Positions 11,944 through 24,645 of a stretch of DNA of 64,000 nt are shown here, piece by piece (position 1 is the first letter of the stretch; the number at the start of each line of letters is the position of its first letter). Where the stretch lies: the NCBI GenBank assembly GCA_963573305.1, contig OY754331.1:14170868-14234867 (forward strand), read 5' to 3'. Source of the stretch: Pyrrhosoma nymphula. Taxonomy: Eukaryota; Arthropoda; Insecta; Odonata; Coenagrionidae. Below the pieces are notes generated by a model, which saw nothing but the letters and a program-made list of their open reading frames with translations, was not told the DNA's origin and did not search any database. The position numbers and the translations under genes were made by a program.

Positions 11944-12030
11944 TTATGATGTGTATGGTTACTTTTGTATGAATTATGTCTCATGATTGGGACTGTTCTT
12001 ATTGCTGGAAATTTACTATAATCTCATACA

Positions 12031-12093
12031 AATAAAGGAATATTTTAAATTTCTCGAAAATTGTTCGTTTGTTGTTATCTAATTTCACAATAA
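12031..12093 (+). terminator. Two polyadenylation signals
   Basis: AATAAA occurs at 12,031-12,036 and again at 12,088-12,093, about 90 and 145 bases after the THAP frame stops. They are probably the 3' end of the element's transcript. Confidence 0.5.
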
Positions 12094-12578
12094 ACTGAAT
12101 AGCTCATAGTTCCTTACCGCTGTGCTAGATTTTGTCAATCATGTTACGGTTGCCGATAACAAGGAGCCCATATCCACCTTCCACTGCAGTACAAGTATGT
12201 GCAGGTTTGATTAAGGCATTGCCTTCTATTAATTGTATTATTTTGTTTGGTCAGTTATGTATTATTACCTAAGGTCAACGTCACTTACAATTTATGTAGG
12301 ACATCGCCATGAACTAGGATATTGTATCGCTAAGCTTACGCTATTATCGGGTACATGGCTAATTTCTGTCGGAAATGTTCTCTTGCCCCAGTTTATCGAT
12401 AACAAAGGTTGAATACCTATTAAGGTACCCAATTTATTTTCCTGGATGTTAAATTCCATCTCTGAATGTTTAATAATTGTAGCAGTCAATCACAGTATCA
12501 GAGAAGAGACAATATTGTAAATAGCACAGGCGATCCAGCTGATACTCAACGCGGCGAGAACGACGGGAACTCTCTCGG

Positions 12579-12596
12579 GGAACTTAGTGACGTCAC
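12579..12596 (-). repeat. P-like element subterminal inverted repeat, right
   Basis: Mirror of 11,594-11,611, about 48 bp from the right end. Confidence 0.8.
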
Positions 12597-12612
12597 GACA
12601 AAGCGCATATCC

Positions 12613-12644
12613 CAGCTGAGACTACCTCCCTTTTAAGTACCTTG
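12613..12644 (-). repeat. P-like element right terminal inverted repeat
   Basis: Read on the minus strand it begins CAAGGTACTT and contains GAGGTAGTCTCAGCTG, paired with 11,543-11,574. Confidence 0.88.
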
Positions 12645-12652
12645 GGCACAAC
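12645..12652. repeat. Target-site duplication, right copy
   Basis: GGCACAAC, identical to 11,535-11,542. Confidence 0.9.
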
Positions 12653-12980
12653 TTTAAATGTTTCTAAAAAATTGTCATGACAACGATGTTAATCTAGGAA
12701 ATTACAATAAACTACCAAATATTCTTGTGTAGGTATAGCAAGCAAAGTTATTAATTATGGAACTGTAAACATAAATCATGGGCCAGTAAGGGATAAACGA
12801 TATACTCTAGTTACTCTAATTGATAAGTAGGCATTCAATTAGTGAATGCGTTTATCATTTAATCATCAAAAACCCCAGAAGAAGATGTTGATAGCAGTAG
12901 TTGATTACAAAATAAAATGTAATCGAGGTTTGTATCGGGCTATTCAAGTAATGCGTAAGGCGATTTTTACTACTTATTAA

Positions 12981-13697
12981 CCCTCCCTCCCCCATGTAAG
13001 ACAGCGTAAGATTACACGAACCCTCTCCTCCCAATCTTACGTACATTCGCCGCATAAAGCCTGGCGACATCGACAAAAGCGCCGAACATGCAAAACTACG
13101 ATTTAGTGTGGGTCCACTGATTCAAAAGTGAGTGGGGTGGGGAAGGGAGATAGAGAGGAGGAGGGGGGTGGGAGGGAGGTGAGAAAGTGGCCAGAGTAGT
13201 CGTGAATCGGAACCTCGTCTTGGGGGCTAGTGAATTAAGGGGATTAAGTGGCCAATGTCGCCAGACTTTATGCGGCGACTGTACATCAGTTATCAGATAT
13301 TTTTGAAACCATGGGCATAGATAGTAAACGATGGGGGATTCTTTGTCAAAATGCGCAAAAACTGACCTCATCACGGATATCGATAACTGTTTTTAGATAT
13401 TTCGCGATTTTCTGTACCAACAACTCGCAAAACATGTTATTTTTTAAAATGCGACATATCAGAACTAATGAACGCAACGAATTGGTTGTAAGATTTTTTA
13501 TAGTTAAGCATACATTCAGTCGTACTTTATTCCTAAAAAGTAAGATTTTTCCTCCGAAAATAATTTTTAAAAGTGACAAAAATACGAATTCAGAAGTGTT
13601 GCGTTACGCAAGACTGTCTCAGACCCACTCACCCCCCTACGTAAGACAACGTAAGAAAGTCCCAACGCTCCTCTCTCCCCAAAACGTCTTACGTAAT
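12981..13697. repeat. Composite repeat with flanking direct repeats and an inner inverted repeat
   Basis: Segments 12,981-13,045 and 13,627-13,697 are diverged direct copies (landmarks: a run of C, then GTAAGACARCGTAAGA, then a C/T-rich stretch and CTTACGTA). Between them, 13,047-13,075 and 13,250-13,278 form an inverted repeat (core TGTCGCCAG and TTTATGCGGCG) enclosing a G-rich tract. A 165-codon plus-strand frame (13,248-13,745) spans the repeat and is judged spurious. This is probably remnants of a DNA transposon family with CTTACGTA-type ends. The superfamily is unknown. Confidence 0.55.
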
Positions 13698-16600
13698 ACT
13701 AGAATGGCTCCTAGACAAATACAATCTCATATCCGACGCCAATAACTGTCGCTGCCGTAATTCTGAGAACGAAAAAAGAAAAGAAATCCTAAATTCTTGC
13801 GCTCGAATGCAAGCGTCGCATTACAATCAAACGAGAAAAGGTCGTAAGAAAATTGCCATTAGATCTTAAAGCTATATTTTAGTCTACGTATTACCGCTGA
13901 ATCATAATATTTAATTTATATTTTAAGTTTATAAAATATTATGTTCTTGGTTGATTTTCTCATCGATTCCCATGATATACCGGTTTCTGAGAGAAAACAA
14001 GAAATATCTTCCCTTTTTTAAGTGTAAGTGTTATGTATGTTTTTTAGAGTACCTGCTGTCACCATGATTTTAATGCTTCTCTAATGCAAGAGAAATTAGA
14101 ATAAATCGAATATGTTTATAAAATAAATGCTACATTGGTAAACGCGAACGACCCTCAGCTTCGTTTTATGCTTCCACTGGAATGTATCTTAGGAGTTTCT
14201 AGCTAAAATTTTCTTATGCAATCCATTTTTAATGAAGTTTAAATCGGAACAATAGCAAATTCAGTGCAGCATTACTCAACACAAATATTTCTTTGCAACC
14301 GATATGCTGTACATGTTTTTCATGGTCATTAAATTAATAGACCCATTTCCAGATGAAATGCATTTACATGTGCCAAAAGAAAGGCTAAAGCCACAATGAT
14401 ATGCTTGAAATATTCATTATGGAACAGTTTTTAAAATTTGAGGAATGTATCACCGTTAGAAATATTTTAAACTTTACTACATGCCGGAAAAATAAACGTG
14501 TTTTCTATTCCCTTGAGACATGCAATCATTGTCTTCGTCATAACTTTTGCATGACAACTGATTTACTCTCGATGGCCGATAGCGAGTGTGTTCAGGTAAA
14601 AAATTTTCAGTTCGGAATGAATTCTCATGAATCCAATGGAAAAAACAAAAGCCACACTAATATTTTGCAGCGTTAAAATGACAAATTTGACGCTGACATG
14701 AAAGACGTTGTAAGACTTGAATGATTTTTTTCAAGAATAAAACTTATAATTCCCGTATTTAAACACAAATATAATGCAAAATAGTCCTTCCTAATGGGGC
14801 ATTGGATTTTTATAATCACCAGCAAAATTTTCTTGAAGGAAAAAACAGAAGTAACACAATTGTTTCACAGCAATTAAACAGAAATATCTCTCAAGCAATG
14901 AAAGTCACGCTTAGCTAAAAATAAAAATAGGCACTTCAGTAACAGAAATCGATTTACAGCAGTCTTTGTACCACACGCCAACAAACACAATTTGCCAATT
15001 GTTCATAGGAAATAAATCCTGGGTCCAAGATTGTAACAAACAAAAGCTAACTATTTTAAAAAATGAAAACAAAAACAGTATCAATGCTTGGTAAGTTATT
15101 TTTTAATATAAAAATTACAATTGTACATAAGTATTTGAGATAAAAATCATACTCCATTTCTGATAATTAGACAAATTGTATGATGACCAACCGCACTCTC
15201 TCTAGTGAACCTTAGATCTCATACATTTGAATTGATTTCCAAAAATATCATAAGAGAAAACATTTTAAAACGAACGTTGCACTACATGTACGATTCATAT
15301 TCAATAAGTAGTAAAATAGAAAGAAATATTATATTCAGATAATTCCTATTGTAAAATACTCACGAGTCCAATTATTTCACAATACTTACTAGCATATAAT
15401 ATCCTCTATGAAAAGTATAAATAGTAGTAGTATAAATATCTGCCATAGAATAAAAAAGGCAAATACATCTTTTCTTGCAGTCATGCAAATGCATTCCCTC
15501 TTCCAATCGAATTAATTGTAATAGAATTTGATTACAGCGTATCCTCTGCCGTAGCCGTGCTAATGAGTTTCTTTTCGGAATCCTTCCAGAAGCCACAAGA
15601 ATTAGTGTAAAACTACGGTAAACAACGGTAACCACAGCAAAACCATGCACACGAATTTCATATATTATAAGCATATATGTATATTCTAGAATATCTGTCA
15701 TAGGTCTCCTATCTACTTATTTAAAATTAATTTAATATTAGAGTCTTCTTCAACTACCTTTCATTAGCAAACAATCAACTAACATATGGATGATTTCTTC
15801 ATTACACTTCGCTTGCTGTTTACTATGGAATCCTCTACCGGCTTCTTCAACTATCCATCACACATCTCGGAGTTTATGTAATTACTCAATTAAATGACTA
15901 CAGTAGACCATGAGCGACATGCCAAATTGATAAATAGAGCAAATAAAATACGAAACAATTGCTCTTAATGGAGCTCTAAACGTATAACCATCATAGAATC
16001 AATGCTTGAAACTTATTAGTCTTAATCCGCCAATAGTTGCGCTAAGAGATTTTCTCTCACGCAAAATTTAAACTTATGTTCACTTTGTAATCATGAGTTA
16101 GAATAAGTTCCCTTTCCTTCTAGCTGACTTTTTATCTCTTCGTATTGACCGACCATCTCAAAAAGTACAAATGAAGCGTCCACAGCTGTGTAATGATATG
16201 TCTGATACCGTCGGCTACAAGGTGTGAGATTTTTCCTCATCGCTCGACCACTGACGTTAGTGTTTTTGTATCACTCAGTTGCGTTACACTTTCGCAACAT
16301 GCGGGCAAAGTTGATTCATTTCGTGGAGAGCAGATACGTTAATGCAAATTTATGAGTTATGAGAAAGTATGTCCTCATAAATAAATATTTCTTCTTGAGA
16401 GTGGTAATTTTCTTCATTAATACCCAATGGTATCATCGCCAGTAAAATTAGCAAAAAATATTTAATTGTATCAGTAATTGTGTATATGTGGAAATCATTG
16501 TTGCAAATGAACATTAAGATAAATAAATTAAATCTAAATAAAGTGCAATATATTCCCAATAAACGCTCTATGATAGAAAATCCATGGTACATTTGAGTGT

Positions 16601-19600
16601 GAGAAAATGTCTCACACACGACCGCTCTTGTGATAAGTAGCTTAGCGACCACTACCGGGTTAAGGATTCGTTATATCTATCAGTAAATGATCAAACAAAA
16701 CAGAAAATCAAATGTGAATCAAATATGAACAAAAAAAATCCTCGGAATGCGAGGTGGCCCAGGGAGAGAAACTGCCCCCCCTACCCTGATTGTGTGAAAT
16801 TCACACGCTTGTGGATTAGTCTGGGGTGAGCTCTACCCTCAACTATCCAAACCAACCTTCGGTTTGAATAACTTAGTGAAGTTATCTGTAAATATACCCA
16901 GCTCTCTTTCCAGTTTCAGTAATTCATTTTCAAAACGACAAAAAAGAGCGAAATTTCCCTTGACCTCTCCGATTTCGACCAAATTTGCAGGATTTTTTAC
17001 TACACTGTTGGCCATGCTCAATTCATTTGCAAAATATGCAGTCGTTGCCTTCGTTACGGGAGTATGAAAAATTGAGCTCCTCGTAAATTTTTATTTGATT
17101 TGTCCTTGATGCCTCCAGGCACATGATCCTTATGCCAAAGCGCAAATGCTCTTTCGAAATAATACAACGACACATTGAATTTTTATGTTATTAATTAAAA
17201 TCTTAGCAATTTTGAGGATTTATTCTTATTTTGAAAATTTTAAACGGATATTTCTCAAGACAAGTATTCTTTCGAACTAGCACATTTTTTCTGTAGTAGC
17301 TATCCATCCTTGAAGTTTTGTCAGTGTTTTTTTTTTCTTTTAAGGAAAAAATTTATTTTTATGTGCTGCCATGTTCGTGTTTTACGTCGAAGTTTTGCGG
17401 CATCCTAGGCTGGATGGACGGGGGTATCACATCGGCATATGATTCAATACCACCCATGTATCATTTGAATTCAGGGTGCAGGTTTAGAGATAAAACAAGG
17501 AATCAAAAAGTACCAAAGTAAATCGCAGCAGTGCTGTTTTGGTGAGGTCTCCATCTCAACGAATCCCAAAATTTGTTCTCGCGCTTTGGATATTGAACCG
17601 AACCTGGTCATTGTTAAGCTTATTTTTTACGCTTAATATATATACGAAGAGATGAATCTCATCGTACCCTGGTGATTTGCTTTCATATTTTTCAGGTGTT
17701 TCGTTAAACGAGGTGCCAAAGAGAATTTTTGAGGAGCTTAGTAATTCATTCATAATTATGCCCTACAACTATGAATGTGTAACTGTAGCAATAATATACC
17801 TAATTGTTGTACTCACCGTGTTGCACTGAGTTTAACTGGTTTAGCTAGCCGTTAAGTATTATTTTTTAGATTAAAAGCATGGACTTAAATCACACAAAAT
17901 CTCTTTCGAATAGGAGTATCTCGGAGGGAGAGACAATCGGAAATATCATGAGAGATTGGCCATTCAACGGCATTGTCCCACATTAATATACCTATTACTT
18001 GCACATGGATATACAGTGGCTGGGCTGCCATTCTAATGAAAGCATTGTTTCATATCTTGGAGCACAAAAAAGTCGTTAACCACGGCAACCTTTGTTGTTT
18101 TAATTAAATACATCTCCGCTTGATTTGCTGGCGATGAAATCACACGCGCAACCTCTAATTTTATGATATCCAAAACCATTTCATAGGAAGAGTATTATCC
18201 ATGACAACAGTGTCTAAGCTGCGCTAGTCTACCAAAATTCACTGCACCTATGCCATTACATTCAAATAAGGCCATTTAAGCTCTCAGTATTTACTGCGAA
18301 TATCATGCATGACACTTCTGACACATGACAGTATGATGCTTCAACTGCGCCCAAAATTGAATGCAACATGCCTCTGGAAGCCGTTTCCAATAAATGTTCT
18401 CCTATAAGTTGTCCCTTCATTAACTTTAGGATTGAAATGACACTAGTTATTCCTTTCGCCAAGTTCTATTGTCTGCCCAGCCTCTCTGTTAGAAGTTGTA
18501 CAGAATTATGCGTACGTACTTTGTATGCATGCCTGGCTAATATTTAAGAATTGCGGAGATCAAAATTCGTCAAACTTTGTGAAACCTGCGTTTTCGTTTG
18601 GAAGTCTCTCATTTGATTTGGTGAGTTTACCATAAGTTTGCAAAACAAGTCTCTTTCACTTGATAATCATTTAACCTCCCCCACACACTTTTTAAAATCT
18701 ATACGTTCTTTTTCCGATAACAACTGAATTCTACTTTTAGAAAAGCCATTATTTTGAATACCGCTTTATCAGAAAGTGTTTTCAGTCAGTGAGAGTGAAA
18801 ATTACCTTCATTTCATATACAGTGCAGAAAATTCCTTGTTCAGGTAAACATTTCTTGTTTTTCTTAGTGAAATAGGGAGAGACATTAGGATTACAGCCGA
18901 ACAGCATGATTTTCAAAGGACATCCAATTTCTAAACTTTGCTACATAGTAAAGCGGAACCAATATTTTCCTTAAACTGGTGTAACATCGATCTCATTTCA
19001 TCTCTGTATACTTCGGCCGCTATTGAGTCGAAGGTCGTGAACTCTGTGTGTTAGGTTAGCTATCCCAAATTTTCCGAGGTCTGATGTAAAAGTAACGTAG
19101 TCCGTAACAATTCAATTCACCGAAAGAGGGATGAAGACGAAGAAGGTTATGTGAGAGTACTGACCCTGGTAATTGACGTGAGCACAAGTGGATGACGGGT
19201 ATGGGAGAATAAAGACAGGCTTACGCAGACAGATAATTCGTCGAATGTTGATTCCTTTCCATTATAGCATTCCCTCGACCTTATACAGGTATCACCAAAC
19301 AGCGGATAGAATGGGCAGAGCGGGGTTAACAAACCCATAGTTAATTATGTTAAATAAATCACCAATTGGCACAATAAAAATATTCAGGCAAAGCTATGAG
19401 TTAATATAATATGTATGACATAATATTCACATAAGCACGCACGAAGGGGGATGTGTTGAACACAAAATAATATTTTTCAATAAATTTACAAAACTTATAC
19501 TGAAATTTTTCTCAGACATCATAAATTCCATTTTTGACTTAAAAAATAATATGCATGAGAAATGCTTTTTATCCAGTGAATTAGATGAAAATTTATATTA

Positions 19601-19699
19601 GGCTACGAACAGCTAACTGTTTTAATTAATAGCAAATTACTGCTATTAGTGAATTAAAAAATGAGTTTCTTCAATAACAATGGCGTTGCGCCGGGATGC
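13698..19699. other. Long AT-rich stretch without recognised genes
   Basis: Only short frames (under 110 codons), none with a motif I know. No terminal repeats, LINE pieces or RNA genes were found. The longest frames, 14,401-14,676 (plus) and 15,372-15,701 (minus), look like chance frames in AT-rich DNA. It may be intronic or intergenic. Confidence 0.4.
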
Positions 19700-20072
19700 C
19701 CTGGGGGGTTATTTGGTAATCTCACTTAAGTGAGAATACGTCAAAAAATGTGGAAAATACGTCATTTTTCGTAGTTCAACTCCGCCACCCAGGTGGCGTG
19801 ACCATCTACGGCTCTCAAGCTGAAGTGAACTGCCGGTCTATTTATTTGATTCATCCGCTCTTTCGACTCTTGATCCGTATCTTTCGACTCTTGATCCGCT
19901 TCATTAGGCTCCGCATTTCATTAGTTCCATCTCACCTGTCGTTAAGAACGTGAAATGGAGCCACCATCGGACCTTGGCCGACCGAGAGCCGATCATTAAG
20001 AGAATGAAACGGATCTCCCGCCTTCCCGCAAAGAGTCATTAAAAAGGTGAGATAACAAAATAACCCCCCAGG
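19700..20072. mobile_element. Non-autonomous DNA transposon, copy 1 (CCTGGGGGG ends)
   Basis: The left end CCTGGGGGGTTATTT plus a following TCTCAC is mirrored at the right end (reversed from 20,072), with about 25 bp of inverted similarity. The interior contains GTCATTTTTCG, a short CG-rich hairpin (CCGCCACC...GGTGGCG) and a 21-bp unit beginning TTTCGACTCTTGATCCG repeated twice near 19,860-19,900. It aligns with 35,486-35,700, which confirms a repeat family. No target duplication is clear, so the superfamily is open. The 67-codon frame inside is not considered a gene. Confidence 0.75.
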
Positions 20073-23000
20073 CCGGAAAATGTAATAATTAAAAATATAT
20101 ATTCGCCATGGAGGTCATTCGGGTACCTCGCTAATCTGAAATTTCGTCATCAAAAGTCGACGTTCCCTACAATTCGTTCACTAAGCAGCTCATCGCTCAC
20201 TGAACGGCTCGAATTTCCGACAAAGCTAAGCTTCAATGTCAGCCGTTATTCTTGGGTCGGAATGTCACTGATGTATCGTCAGATATTCTTGACCTAGGTT
20301 TTCATGCGCAATGTTGTTAGTGTTTTGTCCACTTTTTCAAGGTAGGTTTGACATCCGCATGGGTTAGCAGCTTTCATTATAAAATCTTTCAGCTTGAATT
20401 TCCACTTTTCTCATATAGTACCTATGCTTACTTAGCTCTAGATAGTATATGATTTAGCGTAATCGCATTAATTTATCAACGAATGCCTTTGTTTTCTTCG
20501 AAGCTGTGAAATTTAAATTGGTGTATATGCTTGTGGTTCACGTTAGCAGAATTTTGTGCTACTTATCCATTATATACTTACTCATGTTTTAATCACAAAA
20601 TAATAAGCTTCACCGCTTAAATTGAAAGACAAAAATATTGCGATATTCATCTCGTAATGGGCTAGGAAATCATTAGAAAGTGTTCAGTCACCGGCAATGA
20701 AGTTAAGGAGGTTGACTCGCGACCGTGAGAGTCAAAACCGAAGACTAAGTGAGTGCCGAGACGGAATGTGGAGAGGAAATGGGATTGGAGGAGAGATGCA
20801 TATGGATATATTTGTTTCACTCTGTTTTTGTTTTGGAAATGGCACGGAGGATATATCTAGTCTTGAACTTGAAATGTGAAAACAGGAATGACAGCCCGAT
20901 GAACACCTATCAGAGGTAAATTTAAATAATATATTTAAAAAAAAGAATGAAGGTGCTGAATAAATCTCATGTGCGATTTCCCTTCGACAAAAATAACTTT
21001 CATACAACGTCCTCCATCCTACTCAATTCGTCTTCTACGCATTTTATCAGATGAAGGCCAATCAAACTTAAAATACGCAGCATTAAAAGTTCGATGAGAT
21101 AGAAATACACGTAGAGGAAATCAGTTTGATTGAAATGTGGTATTTCGTGCTAGCGCTATATTTTGCATGAGCCGCTCATGCCAATCCCACACTAAAAGGA
21201 GGAAATTGGACGTCAAGGAGTAGACACACGTACCATTTGCCAGAAAACATTCTGGTATATTTTCAATGTTTTCGAAGCTGCGCATTTACGCAAAACATAT
21301 TTAACGTACCACGTGTATAGGCTTAGAAAGCCAACATCGGAGTGGCCACGGGGCTCACGGCCTCATGATGTCTCACTCAGCCGAAACGTTTTGAACGTTA
21401 AATAAACAAGATTCGCGGAATAGTGCAATTTTGTATGCATTGCGTTTGATTTCCTTCCACCATTATGTCGTCTAATATCTATATTTTCGTCGTTTTTGTA
21501 CTGAAATAAATTATGGTTTATTGTATCTGTGCATTAAACTCCTTGTCGTTTAGTTTGAAAATCGGTTGACTATTTTTGCAGAGGGCATGGAAATTTTATT
21601 GAAACCATATTGTTGTATTATGCATTACTCTTTGACATTGGTTTGAAAATCTATTGACCATTTCATTGTTTTATTAGGTAAGAAAATTTTATTGATACCA
21701 TTTTATTTGTGTATAAAAGGCGCAACTTTTCTAAACTTACTCTTTTTTATACGATTTCTGTGTGAATTTATATTAAGGATTGAAAAGTTTGACTCCACCA
21801 TTTTGAAACGGTTTATTAGAAAATAATTAAATATCGTATGTTAGTTTAAAACATTGCCAGTAACAGCTATACAAAATATCAAGTCTTTATCTTAAATAGT
21901 TTTTTATTTAGCAGGGTTTCCGTGAAAAACGCATACCGACAGACAGCTGAATAACGGGGCGTTTTCAGACATATGTCCATTTGAATTTTTTGTTATTTTG
22001 ATCTGCTAAATCATATCCTAAAATATTACCGAGTAATTACAAAACACCCTGTAGATTAATTTTTAGCGTGTAATTTTGTAGTTTGTACTTAATACATATG
22101 TATTTTTTTACTGGGAATGATAGCTTTATATTTGCTAGCAACCAGCAGGAGAAAATCCATACCTACGTAAGCGAATTATTTCGAAATACGTGCCATGCGC
22201 CATAAGGCTACGTGTTTACACAGCATATAATTGCCAAGAAATCGAATCGGTAACATGCATTTTTTTCACTTTTAGCTATAGATAGATATTAGAAATGAGA
22301 ACACGTATGCAAAATGTCACACAAATCTGTAAATAAGCAAAAACCCGCTCTTACCACTTTAAATGATATTCCGCTCAACGTTAAAAAAGATATTAATGAA
22401 CTATTGTTCGCGCTATGATACCAATCCCGAAAGAAATAAGTTATGAACTTAACTCTTCTGAGATTATTTTTGGAGAAGTTCTTAGCAAACATAATGGAAA
22501 TTTAAATACTTGTACTTTTCATGAATTGTTTTTCCCATTTGTACGACGCGTTTTGCCTACTGACGCCAACACGTGTGTTGCAAATAAGAATCCAATTGTA
22601 TAAAAGTACAATTATTTTATTTAAGTTATGAAATAATTCATGTGGAAAATTGAAAACGTATACTCCCGAAAGTACACGAAACTGCGAAAGGTACTAAATT
22701 CCTGATTTAATCTGGCGAGTTAACAGCCCAAAGAAATGCCTCTGGTCGACGCAAACGTAGCCGTTACTAAAAGAAATCCGTCTCCTCAAAGGAGAATTAT
22801 CGCGAGCTGGTAAAAATGCAGAGAGAGTCCACCGTATTAATTTGGTTCAAGCCATAGGGAGCTCCATTCAAAGTTCTCATTTGAGAGGCGAGGGAAGTCG
22901 TAGCAAGCAGGCCACGCTAGCAGTTTTCTCAGGAGCATAACGGTAAACGTTAACTCCATGTGTATCATTAGAAAATGACAACAAAATGGTTCAATGTAAA

Positions 23001-24542
23001 CTTTCCGCGATGAGCGAAATGAGTTTTTGAAAACTCTATCGCTGTTGTCATTACGAAGGTTCATTGGAATCGATTGCACAATTGTGAAGCGTGCTGGGGA
23101 TGAAACCATTAGACTGGCATGCGAAAAGAAGACCTTGCACTCACGATGGAAAGGAATTGGATACCAGCGATGAACTCAGCAAGCAAGTCATTGCCATTGA
23201 ACTACATTCGGCATATTTCTTGGCGAAACGCGAGTTTCAAGTGTTTCAACATCGAATTCCATTGTTGTGGGACGGAGAATGCGTCGCGTCGTGAGGAGTC
23301 AAGGTCATCTATGACCCGGGAATAGCTTCAACAAAGCAAATGCAAAATACTAAATTAAAATATTCACAAATATGAAAATATCGATGAAATATCGGATCAA
23401 CAATCAAAGGCTAATTCCACAATGACATTAACCTTCGAGGTTCAAAATCTCACTCAAATACGTATTACACCCGTTGCCAGCATAAACACCATTTTCCCTC
23501 TTCCAGAAGCTTCTACGAGTAAAAAGATGAACAACCTGCAAGCTGCTGCTTTTGCAAGCCAGTCGGGTTTTACTTATTACAGTCCCATTCCATTCAGTTA
23601 TCAACTTAATCGTTAACTTTACGAATCTGTTAACTGGACCTCTTGGTAACCACATCTCATTTCCTGATTCAGTCGAATATTTGGCAATGGAAAGTAAATT
23701 TGTATTTGATATTGGCTATCATGGCCATGAATAATATTATGCTTTCATTCTTACACATTCATATTGAAAATAGGTTCCACGAATAGTTACTAAAAGCTTT
23801 CACATGGTTAACACTAAAGAAGAAAGTGCTGCCATGTTCATAATTTAAATCCCTCCGTTGAGCCAAAGCTGTGGCTCTTAAAACTGTGGTTACTATCTTC
23901 AAACGCGATATATATGGTTTAATACTTCAGTCTATAATAGAACTTTGCTGCTGTCCGAAAGTATAAATAATGACCAAAACCAACGAACATTAGCCCAATT
24001 CTTGCATCAAAAAACGAACTAATTTCCTATAGTTAGTATTAATTTTGAGCACTTGCATGAACTGGATGAGCAAATTGGATGAATTTCGGGTTACTCAGAA
24101 TTACTGACCCCGTAATGCAAACACAAACGTTTTGTGTCTTTCAACTGAGAATTATGATGAGTCGTGCCGTCCATCGAACAAACTAACGTATTTTAGGATA
24201 AGGAGAACAAAATAATATACTCAATCGTGCCATTGTAAAATATTTTTCGACGTTCAGTATAATTGACTGTTTATCGTCATTAGGTTAAATAATCCACTCC
24301 GAGGAGCCCAACTAGCCCACATTTATAAGGATAGAGATGGAATCCATTATAATAGCGCAGTTGACAGAAATTTAGCCTATCAGGACACATATTCAATGCT
24401 TGATTGGGAAGCAAATCACGTGACTGAAGAATCCAAGATTGTGGACTTTGTTAACATCATAATTATGATCATGGAAATATTGTTTATTTTTCATTACTTT
24501 CTTTGCCGACTCAGTAGATTCTATCGAATTACGGTATTTAAA
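20073..24542. other. Long stretch without recognised genes
   Basis: AT-rich with short frames only. Near 21,360-21,400 a weak relative of the CTGATGA...GAAAC motif appears (CTCATGATG...CCGAAACG). Frames at 22,837-23,109 (minus) and 23,091-23,325 (plus) overlap each other and have no motif I know. Confidence 0.4.
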
Positions 24543-24645
24543 ATATTCATTTGAATAAAAAACTTCGTACTTTTCGACACATTAAATGCGTAACACACAC
24601 GTTAATGTATAGAAAAGTACGCAGTTTTTTATTCAAAATGAATAT
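24543..24645. repeat. Short hairpin repeat
   Basis: Left arm 24,543-24,585 and right arm 24,602-24,645 are inverted copies with a few mismatches (landmarks GAATAAAAAACT and GTACTTTTC) around a short loop. This is MITE-like or a fold-back element. No target duplication is evident. Confidence 0.75.

Larger units (their letters stand above)
11543..12644 (+). mobile_element. P-like DNA transposon, internally deleted
   Basis: This is a 1,102-bp element bounded by an exact 8-bp duplication (GGCACAAC). Its first 32 bases (11,543-11,574) and last 32 (12,613-12,644, reversed) match at 24 positions. The ends begin CAAGGT and contain AAGGTGGTCTCAGTTG on the left, close to the inner part of the published Drosophila P inverted repeat (AAGGTGGTCCCGTCG). 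A subterminal inverted repeat (11,594-11,611 and 12,579-12,596, 16 of 18 matching, core TGACGTCAC) sits about 50 bp in from each end. Inside is one THAP-domain frame followed by two AATAAA signals. A full P transposase needs about 750 codons, so most of it has been lost. It inserted just past the A-rich tail of the neighbouring LINE. Confidence 0.9.

Noticed and set aside
13248..13745. 165-codon plus-strand frame
   Set aside because: Begins with GTG, spans an inverted repeat and one of the direct repeats, and shows no known domain.
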